NCBI GenBank assembly: GCA_017513095.1
Contig: JAFWDJ010000032.1
Location: 1-39,813 of the forward strand
Reading direction: 5' to 3'
Source of the DNA: Clostridia bacterium
GTDB lineage: Bacteria; Bacillota; Clostridia; Oscillospirales; RGIG577
DNA: 39,813 bases
Within the stretch, counting starts at the first letter, position 1. The number at the start of each line of letters is the position of its first letter. Position numbers and translations under genes: made by a program. Positions 34,210 to 39,813 of the stretch are shown piece after piece. A model generated the notes under the pieces. The model saw only the letters and a list, made by a program, of their open reading frames with translations, was not told the origin of the DNA and did not search any database.

Positions 34210-35391
34210 TTATTCCCGCTCGTCCGGGTTTATACGTATTTTCACTATGCCGAGCATGGCCTCCTCGATGAGCGGCGCAAAGTCGAACATCGCCTCTGCC
34301 TCTTTGACCTCCTCGACGCTCGGCCGCGTCTTCGGATGCTTCGGCGTAAATACCGTGCAGCAGTCCTCGTACGGCAGTATCGACGTTTCAAACGCGCCGA
34401 TCTTTCGCGATATTTCAACTATCTCGGTCTTGTCCATGCCTATAACGGGCCGCAGCACCGGCATTGTCGCCGCCGAATCCGTCGAGGCCAGCGCGTGCAT
34501 CGTCTGACTTGCCACCTGGCCTATGCTTTCGCCCGTCACAACGGCCAGCGCGCCCACGCGCTCGGCCTGCGCGCACGCTATCTCCATCATGATGCGGCGC
34601 ATGACGAGCGTTGTAAGCTCGTCGGGGCAGTATTTCTTTATATGCTCCTGTATCGTCGTGAACGGCACGACGTAGAGGTTCATGCGCCCCGCGTAGCGCG
34701 AGAGTATGTGCGCAAGCTCCTTTACCTTCTCAAGCGCCTGATTAGACGTGTACGGATAGCTGAAATAATGTATGCACGACAGCTCCACGCCGCGCTTCGC
34801 GGCCATGTATCCCGCCACGGGACTGTCAATGCCGCCCGAGAGCATGAGCATCGCCTTGCCGTTCGTGCCGACGGGCATTCCGCCCGCGCCCTTTATGCGT
34901 CCCGCGTGAACGTAGGCCATCTCGTCGCGTATCTCGATATTGACGATGACGTCGGGCGAATGAACGTCCACCCGAAGATGCGGGAATTTTTCGAGAAGAT
35001 ACCCGCCCGCCTCGGCCGCGATCTCGGGCGACTTTAACGGGAACTGCTTGTCGGAGCGCTTCGACTCCACCTTAAAGGTGCGCGCGCGCGACAGCTCGCC
35101 GCGGCAGTAATCGGCCGTAAACGGCAGTATCTTTTCCATATCCTTTTCGCATTCCCCCGCGCGAGAAAGCGACGCTATGCCGAAGACGCGGCAGAGCGCC
35201 TCGACTGCCCGGTCCATGTCGCAGTCGCCCTCGGGTGTGACGTAGACCGCCGACTGCGCGTGAGTTATCGTAAATTCGCCGCAGGGCTTTATCACGCGGT
35301 TTACGTTCGCGATGAGCTTGTTTTCAAAGCTTTTGCGGTTTAAGCCCTTCAAAACGAGCTCGCCCATTTTAAGTAATATTATCTCTTTCAT
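34210..35391 (-). CDS. thiI: tRNA 4-thiouridine synthase ThiI
   Basis: A 393-residue enzyme that adenylates tRNA U8 and inserts sulfur to make 4-thiouridine. It has an N-terminal ferredoxin-like and THUMP region (about 1-165) and a PP-loop ATPase domain with SGGIDSPVAG (185-194). The conserved YEDCCTVFTPKHP segment is present. It lacks the C-terminal rhodanese domain of E. coli ThiI, the short Gram-positive form, which receives sulfur directly from a dedicated desulfurase. That partner is the nifS-type gene 11 bases upstream. Confidence 0.96.
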   Translation of the reverse strand: MKEIILLKMGELVLKGLNRKSFENKLIANVNRVIKPCGEFTITHAQSAVYVTPEGDCDMDRAVEALCRVFGIASLSRAGECEKDMEKILPFTADYCRGELSRARTFKVESKRSDKQFPLKSPEIAAEAGGYLLEKFPHLRVDVHSPDVIVNIEIRDEMAYVHAGRIKGAGGMPVGTNGKAMLMLSGGIDSPVAGYMAAKRGVELSCIHYFSYPYTSNQALEKVKELAHILSRYAGRMNLYVVPFTTIQEHIKKYCPDELTTLVMRRIMMEIACAQAERVGALAVVTGESIGQVASQTMHALASTDSAATMPVLRPVIGMDKTEIVEISRKIGAFETSILPYEDCCTVFTPKHPKTRPSVEEVKEAEAMFDFAPLIEEAMLGIVKIRINPDERE

Positions 35392-35402
35392 GCTTCCTCC
35401 CG

Positions 35403-36533
35403 TTATGCGTGTATGAGCGTGCGCGCGCCTTCGGTCATCCGCGCGGCGAGCTCTTCCGCCTCTTCGGGCGTGTTGAAGTCGCCAATGCTTATGCGAACGC
35501 CCGTTTTATACGTTTTTTCGTCGAATCCGGCGCGCGATAGTATGCTCTTCGACTTGTGCTTCGACGAGCAGGCCGACCCGACCGAGATATATATGCCGAA
35601 GCCCTCAAGGTAATGAAGCATCGTCTCGCTCATCACGGGCGTCGATACGTTTAAGATGAACGGGCTCGAATTTTCGGGCGAATTTATCCGAAAAAGCTCC
35701 GGATGCGCCGAAAGATTCGCGATTATGCGCTCCTTTATCATTCGCGCGTGCTCCATGCGCGCGTCGAGACGCGCGTACCCGATCTTCGCGGCCTCGGCGA
35801 ACGCCGCTATCGCGGGCGTGTTCTGCGTGCCGGAGCGAAGCCCCGACTCCTGCCCGCCGCCGAACGTTACGGCGTTTATCTTCGTGCCGCGCTTTATATA
35901 GAGCGCGCCCGCGCCCTTCGGCGCGTGTATCTTGTGCGCGCTCAGCGTCAGAATATCGGCGGGCACGGTCTTAATCGAAAATTTTATTTTAAGATATCCC
36001 TGCACCGCGTCGCAGTGGAGCGTCGCGCGCGGGCATTTTTCGTCCGCAAGCCTTTTAACGCGCGCGATATCGTTTATCGTGCCGAGCTCGTTGTTTACGA
36101 GCATTACGCTGACAAGCACGGTCTTCTCGTTTAACGCTTCCGTTAGCGCCGCGTAATCAATTTCACCCTTCGGCGAAGGGATGCATATAACCTCGAAGCC
36201 GCGCGCCTCAAGCGCCTTCGCGGTATTTTCGACCGAGGCGTGCTCGACCGAGGATATGACTACGCGGTTCCCCGCGCGCCTTTTCGCGTCCGCCGTGCCG
36301 AGAAGGCTTATGTTGTTTCCCTCCGTGCCGCCCGAGGTAAAGAATATCTCCTCCGGCTTCGCGCCGAGCGTGCGCGCGATCACGTTTCGCGCGGCCTTTA
36401 GCTCCCCCTCGGCCGCCGTGCCGAACGAATGTATGGCGGAGGGGTTCGCGTACCCCTCGCGCATCAGCGCGGCCGCCTTTTCTATGGCCGCGTCATAAGG
36501 GCGCGTCGTCGCGGCGTTGTCAAAATATATCAT
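35403..36533 (-). CDS. Cysteine desulfurase (NifS/NifZ-type) for ThiI
   Basis: A 376-residue PLP enzyme that takes sulfur from cysteine. PLP lysine is K201 in SAHKIHAPKGAGA, and the persulfide-forming C322 lies in VGSACSSKHKS; the N-terminus MIYFDNAATT is typical, so the start is set at 36533 (GGGGAG upstream) and not at an upstream in-frame ATG. Its place immediately before thiI matches the B. subtilis NifZ-ThiI pair, so tRNA thiolation is the likely main job; a general Fe-S role cannot be excluded. Confidence 0.93.
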   Translation of the reverse strand: MIYFDNAATTRPYDAAIEKAAALMREGYANPSAIHSFGTAAEGELKAARNVIARTLGAKPEEIFFTSGGTEGNNISLLGTADAKRRAGNRVVISSVEHASVENTAKALEARGFEVICIPSPKGEIDYAALTEALNEKTVLVSVMLVNNELGTINDIARVKRLADEKCPRATLHCDAVQGYLKIKFSIKTVPADILTLSAHKIHAPKGAGALYIKRGTKINAVTFGGGQESGLRSGTQNTPAIAAFAEAAKIGYARLDARMEHARMIKERIIANLSAHPELFRINSPENSSPFILNVSTPVMSETMLHYLEGFGIYISVGSACSSKHKSKSILSRAGFDEKTYKTGVRISIGDFNTPEEAEELAARMTEGARTLIHA

Positions 36534-36567
36534 GTGCCTGCTCCCCGAAAAATATTTACTAATAAAT

Positions 36568-36597
36568 AGTATACCACGCACCCGCGCGCCGTTTCAA
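36568..36597 (-). promoter_or_regulatory. Promoter of the nifS-thiI-cinA operon
   Basis: Minus strand: TTGAAA, 18-base spacer, TATACT, 34 bases before the start codon. Confidence 0.65.
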
Positions 36598-36615
36598 TCT
36601 TTTTAAACGCGCGCA

Positions 36616-36650
36616 TAAAAATATGCGGCGAAGCCTTTTCGCCGCATATA
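36616..36650 (-). terminator. Terminator after the 140-residue gene
   Basis: ATATGCGGCG/CGCCGCATAT (10-bp stem, 9-base loop) followed on the minus strand by TTTT. It separates two leftward transcription units. Confidence 0.75.
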
Positions 36651-36656
36651 TGCGTT

Positions 36657-37079
36657 TTATTCACGTGTTCCGTCCGTCTGCGAATCGTCGGGCGGTTCTA
36701 TGTCCGGCACATCGGGAAGCATATCGAGATATTCTCGCATTTTCCTTCGCCCGGCCTTTGTAAGATTATGCTTATTGGCATAATACTCGCTTTGATTGCT
36801 CATCAGCGTAATATACATTTCCGAAAGCACATCGCGGTAGATCTTTACGTATTCGCGTATTTCCGGCGGAAAATCTTCCGGGTCGATTCTTTCTTTCAGT
36901 CCCGGAAGCGACGCCCATACGGCTTCGGGAAAACCCCATCCGCTGCATTGATTCATTAGCTCCCGTTTAGCGTCGAACAAAAGCCACCCGGCCTCGGCAA
37001 TCCACCGCGGCGCTTTGTCCCATCCGTATGACCGTCTCAGTTTACTCAAATACATTTCGTATGCAGAAAGTTTTCTCAT
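36657..37079 (-). CDS. Hypothetical protein (140 aa)
   Basis: Not recognised. The product has a basic, aromatic N-terminus (MRKLSAYEMYLSKLRRSYGW), several tryptophans, no membrane segment or signal peptide, and an acidic proline-rich tail (LPDVPDIEPPDDSQTDGTRE). The ATG at 37079 has AAGGAG 9 bases upstream, and a terminator follows. It is 60 bases downstream of the peroxiredoxin gene on the same strand and probably shares its transcript. Its look (small, charged, no motif) would fit a lineage-specific cytoplasmic protein. Confidence 0.7.
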   Translation of the reverse strand: MRKLSAYEMYLSKLRRSYGWDKAPRWIAEAGWLLFDAKRELMNQCSGWGFPEAVWASLPGLKERIDPEDFPPEIREYVKIYRDVLSEMYITLMSNQSEYYANKHNLTKAGRRKMREYLDMLPDVPDIEPPDDSQTDGTRE

Positions 37080-37139
37080 GTGTGCCGACTCCTTTTTAAG
37101 CGTTTTTTATGCCGGACGCACGCTCTGCATCCCTTCGGT

Positions 37140-37601
37140 TTATTCTCCCTTTAGATACGCGATTATCTCGTCGGCGTTCGTGTCGGGCTTAGCCTTTTTC
37201 CACACCTTTTCGATAACACCCGACTCGTCGATAAGATAAGTCGTGCGCACGACGCCCATCGACGCCTTGCCGTAGAGCTTCTTCTCCTGCCATACGCCGT
37301 AAGCCTGTATCGCCGAAAGCTCCGGATCGGACAGAAGTATGAACGGCAGATCATTCTTTTCGGCAAACTTCCTGTGAGACGCCTCACTGTCTTTACTTAC
37401 TCCGATGACGGCAGCTTTGAGCTTCTCGTATTCGCCGTAGGTGCGCCCGAACGCGCACGCCTGGCGTGTGCATCCCGACGTATTGTCCTTCGGATAAAAG
37501 TATAACACGACCCTGCGCCCCTTAAAGTCCGCAAGCGACACGGCGCGTCCGTCCTTGTCGTTTAGGGTAAACTCCGGCGCCTTCATTCCCGCTTCAAGCA
37601 T
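37140..37601 (-). CDS. bcp: Peroxiredoxin, Bcp/PrxQ type
   Basis: A 153-residue thiol peroxidase that reduces hydrogen peroxide and organic peroxides. The peroxidatic C44 and resolving C49 are five residues apart (NTSGCTRQACAF), as in two-cysteine Bcp enzymes, which are recycled by thioredoxin. The full thioredoxin fold is present (APEFTLNDKDG, VVLYFYPKDNT, GVSKDS, TTYLIDESG). The start at 37601 follows AAGGAGG. It lies 38 bases after the aminopeptidase gene. Confidence 0.94.
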   Translation of the reverse strand: MLEAGMKAPEFTLNDKDGRAVSLADFKGRRVVLYFYPKDNTSGCTRQACAFGRTYGEYEKLKAAVIGVSKDSEASHRKFAEKNDLPFILLSDPELSAIQAYGVWQEKKLYGKASMGVVRTTYLIDESGVIEKVWKKAKPDTNADEIIAYLKGE

Positions 37602-37639
37602 ATTCGTCCTCCTTCTGCGGTATTATGTAAACCAAACCT

Positions 37640-38689
37640 CTACTTCGCCGCGCTCGTAAGCACGCGGCAGCCGTCCGGCGTTACGAGCACGAGGTCTTCT
37701 ATTCTTACGCCGAACTCGCCGGGGAGGTAAATGCCCGGTTCAACGGAGAAAACCATACCCTCGCGCGCGACGGCGTCGCTTGCGGCGCTCACGTCGGGCG
37801 GCTCGTGGCAGTCGAGCCCAAGCCCGTGACCGAGCCTGTGCGTGAACAAAGGCCCGTAGCCCGCGTCCTCTATTATCCTACGCGCCGCGCGGTCGATCTC
37901 GCACAGCGGCACGCCGGGACGCACGGCGGCGATACCCGCCGCATTCGCCTTTTTCACGATTTCGTAGACTTCCTTCTGCTTATTCGACGGCTCGCCGAAG
38001 AATACGGTGCGTGTCATGTCGCACCAATAGCGCGAAACAGGCGTAAACAGGTCGAATATAACGCTGTCGCCCGATTTTATCACCGTCGTGTCGCTCTCGT
38101 GATGCTCCTCGGCGCAGTGCGCGCCGAACGCGACTATCTGCGGCGTGGGAGCGTCCGCGCCGCGCGCGGAAAATTCGCGGTTTATGTCCGTCATAAGGCC
38201 CGCCTCGGTCACGCCCTCTTTAAGCGAACGTATCGCGAACGATATGACCTCGTCGTTCATCCTCGAGGCGTGTACGAGCGCCTCGATCTCGCGCTCGTCC
38301 TTTATAAGGCGCGCCGCGTCGACGGGTGCGCTGCCCACGACGGGACGGACGTCGGGGCGCTTTTCCATGAGCGAAATGAGGAATTTCGCGCTCCAGAATT
38401 TATCAATGCCGACCGTGCCGGGTTTTAAGATCTTCGCGATATCCGCCGTCGGGTCGTCGTTGTCGGTATGTATCGTCTGCGGGAACACCTGCTGATTTAG
38501 CTTAAAGAGCAGATTTCCGAAGAGCATACCGCGCCCCGTATCGTCGAGATAAAGCGCGAGCATCCGCTCGTGCGGGTCGACCCACTGACCCGTGAGGTAA
38601 TAAACGGGCGCGCTCGCCGTTACGATTATCTGGGAAAGCCCCATTGCGCGCATATTTTCGGTAACTTTTTTGATTCTCTGTTTATACAT
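37640..38689 (-). CDS. M24 family Xaa-Pro aminopeptidase
   Basis: A 349-residue metallopeptidase with a creatinase-like N-terminal domain (about 1-125) and a pita-bread catalytic domain. Metal ligands are in IFDLFTPVSRYWCDMTRT (two Asp, with an unusually long gap between them), HRLGHGLGLDCHEPP (His), SVEPGIYLPG and RIEDLVLV (two Glu). These enzymes remove N-terminal residues before proline. The start at 38689 is one base after the cupin stop, so the two are one unit. Confidence 0.88.
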   Translation of the reverse strand: MYKQRIKKVTENMRAMGLSQIIVTASAPVYYLTGQWVDPHERMLALYLDDTGRGMLFGNLLFKLNQQVFPQTIHTDNDDPTADIAKILKPGTVGIDKFWSAKFLISLMEKRPDVRPVVGSAPVDAARLIKDEREIEALVHASRMNDEVISFAIRSLKEGVTEAGLMTDINREFSARGADAPTPQIVAFGAHCAEEHHESDTTVIKSGDSVIFDLFTPVSRYWCDMTRTVFFGEPSNKQKEVYEIVKKANAAGIAAVRPGVPLCEIDRAARRIIEDAGYGPLFTHRLGHGLGLDCHEPPDVSAASDAVAREGMVFSVEPGIYLPGEFGVRIEDLVLVTPDGCRVLTSAAK

Positions 38690-38690
38690 A

Positions 38691-39020
38691 TCATTTCACC
38701 ATCACACAAACCAAAGTACATTTTTCGTCGGAACGATTCTCACAGAAGTGGCGCTCGCCCGCGGGTATCAACGTCACGTCGCCCGCCGAAACGACCGCCC
38801 GCGTCTCCCCGCTCTCGGTATAGAGCGAGCCTTCGATAAAGAACGAATATTCGTCCTCGGTATGGACGCTCTCGCCCGTTTCGGGCACGCGCACGTGCGG
38901 CTCGAACGTTATTACGGAGAATTTCACGGCCTCGCGGCCGCCCGTTTCGTTAAGTACGACGCGCATGTCGTAAAGCGGCGCGCCCACCGAAGAAAAGTCC
39001 GACAGTTTTTTAATCTGCAT
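38691..39020 (-). CDS. Cupin domain protein
   Basis: A 109-residue single-domain cupin. The first motif is FEPHVRVPETGESVHTEDE-like, with His and Glu ligands, and the second is AGDVTLIPAGERHFCEN, so a metal site is likely. Substrate unknown; small cupins of this type are sensors, isomerases or dioxygenases. The ATG at 39020 has AAGGAG upstream. It heads a leftward unit with the aminopeptidase and peroxiredoxin. Confidence 0.85.
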   Translation of the reverse strand: MQIKKLSDFSSVGAPLYDMRVVLNETGGREAVKFSVITFEPHVRVPETGESVHTEDEYSFFIEGSLYTESGETRAVVSAGDVTLIPAGERHFCENRSDEKCTLVCVMVK

Positions 39021-39057
39021 ATAAAAAACTCCTTATAAAGTATTTTAAAGCCTTCGC

Positions 39058-39211
39058 AAAGCCTCCCCCCCTCGGGGGGAAGGTGGCCGCAGGCCGGATG
39101 AGGGGTTATTGCCTCCATCTCCGAGGGAGGTGGCAGCGCCGTCGGCGCGTGCGGTTATAAGCTTGCCTCCCCTGAAAGGGGAGGTGCCGAAGCGAAGCAA
39201 GGCGGAGAGGT
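39058..39211 (+). repeat. Tandem paired-hairpin repeat modules
   Basis: Three modules of the kind seen at 8849-9031: CCCCCC/GGGGGG with GGCCGCAGGCCGGATGAGGGG, then CTCC/GGAG-type hairpin with GGCAGCGCCGTCGGCGC, then CCTCCCCT/AGGGGAGG with GCCGAAGCGAAGCAAGGC. Confidence 0.7.
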
Positions 39212-39224
39212 CGTCTCTCAAGCT

Positions 39225-39813
39225 CAAAATAAGCATCACGGTCAAGCATTTAACCTATCTTCGCGCTTATTTTAAGCCTCACATCCTGCTTTATCATTTT
39301 TCTTTTTAGAGCTCTGCTCTAAAGACTCAAATCGCCTCCCGCGGGGGTTCTTTTGGAAACAAAAGAACCAAAATTTCCGAGAGGCCGCAGCCTCTCCGTC
39401 TCTCCGCTCCTCGCTCCCGGCCACGCTCACGCGGGCCTCTCCGCTCGGCGTTACTTCGCCATATCTTTAATACTTCTCCTTCGAATAAAGGCGCAATTTG
39501 CGCTAATACTTATAGTTGCCTCGATATGAGGCATCATTCGAGATATCCTCGCGTTCAATTAAATTCCGCGGCCGAGCCGCTCCAAGTCTTCGCGCCCGCT
39601 GGCAGTTGCTTTCAGCAAAACAATGCATCCCCCATCGGCCAAGCCGTGTCGGGCGCATCGTGCGCCCGTCTGATTCTGATTGCGTCATCTTCCGATGATG
39701 AATGACGTCGACGGCGGCAAAAAACATGGGGGACGGGGGGAAATCGGCGCTAAGCGCTGATGTGAGCTTGCATTTAGAAGAAGTCCCGCGAGCCTCAGCC
39801 GATTTCCCCCTCA
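39225..39813. repeat. Intergenic repeat family, copy 4 (long form, cut by window end)
   Basis: The arm (39225-39378: TTTAACCTATCTTC, TTTAGAGC/GCTCTAAA, GGTTCTTTTG/CAAAAGAACC with GAAA loop), the interior shared with 9440-9660 in inverse orientation, the TGCGCCCG hairpin and the AAATCGGC/GCCGATTT pair are present; the second arm lies beyond the window. Compared with copy 3 it is inverted and has a 21-base insertion near 39610. Confidence 0.85.

Overview
The window looks like a chromosome segment of a GC-rich anaerobic Clostridia-type Firmicute. The reasons are a WalR/WalK operon with YycH/YycI-like partners, a MurZ-type MurA, a SpoIIIE/FtsK translocase, tandem-domain acyl-CoA dehydratase activase, pyruvate carboxylase, a NifS-ThiI pair and TTGACA/TATAAT promoters with strong GGAGG ribosome sites. 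Genus cannot be told from the sequence alone; no rRNA is present.

Layout. 1-493: intergenic repeat (copy 1). 494-8704, all on the minus strand: walR, walK, yycH-like, yycI-like, murA (own promoter), then, past a second repeat copy, walJ and rlmH. 8705-9908: hairpin modules plus the only repeat copy with both ends in the window (copy 3, about 770 bp). 9909-14195 (minus): a 1428-residue activase-family protein, transcribed divergently from a Cache-HAMP-PP2C phosphatase at 14576. 16986-25757 (plus): pyruvate carboxylase, a flavodoxin, FtsK/SpoIIIE and a YgiQ radical SAM protein. 25807-25889: tRNA-Leu(UAG).

25876-32605 is a 6.7-kb integrated element in the 3' end of tRNA-Leu, bounded by a 15-bp direct repeat. 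It carries a tyrosine integrase and Cro/CI-like repressor (plus strand) and a leftward operon: two small proteins, excisionase, a replication initiator-like protein with in-frame 24-bp repeats, DnaB helicase, several tiny genes and a sigma-70-like factor. There are no capsid, packaging or conjugation genes, so it looks like a small integrative mobilizable element or phage satellite, or a decayed remnant. Just outside its right end lies a 132-bp highly structured unit that carries a second copy of the tRNA 3' end.

32935-36533 (minus): nifS-type desulfurase, thiI, cinA. 36657-39020 (minus): an unknown protein, a Bcp peroxiredoxin, an M24 aminopeptidase and a cupin. 39021-39813: more hairpin modules and a repeat copy cut by the window edge.

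The two signals that known genes do not explain are (a) the intergenic repeat family, whose hairpins keep pairing through compensatory base changes among copies, and (b) the structured unit that duplicates the tRNA-Leu 3' end. Both are described in the findings.
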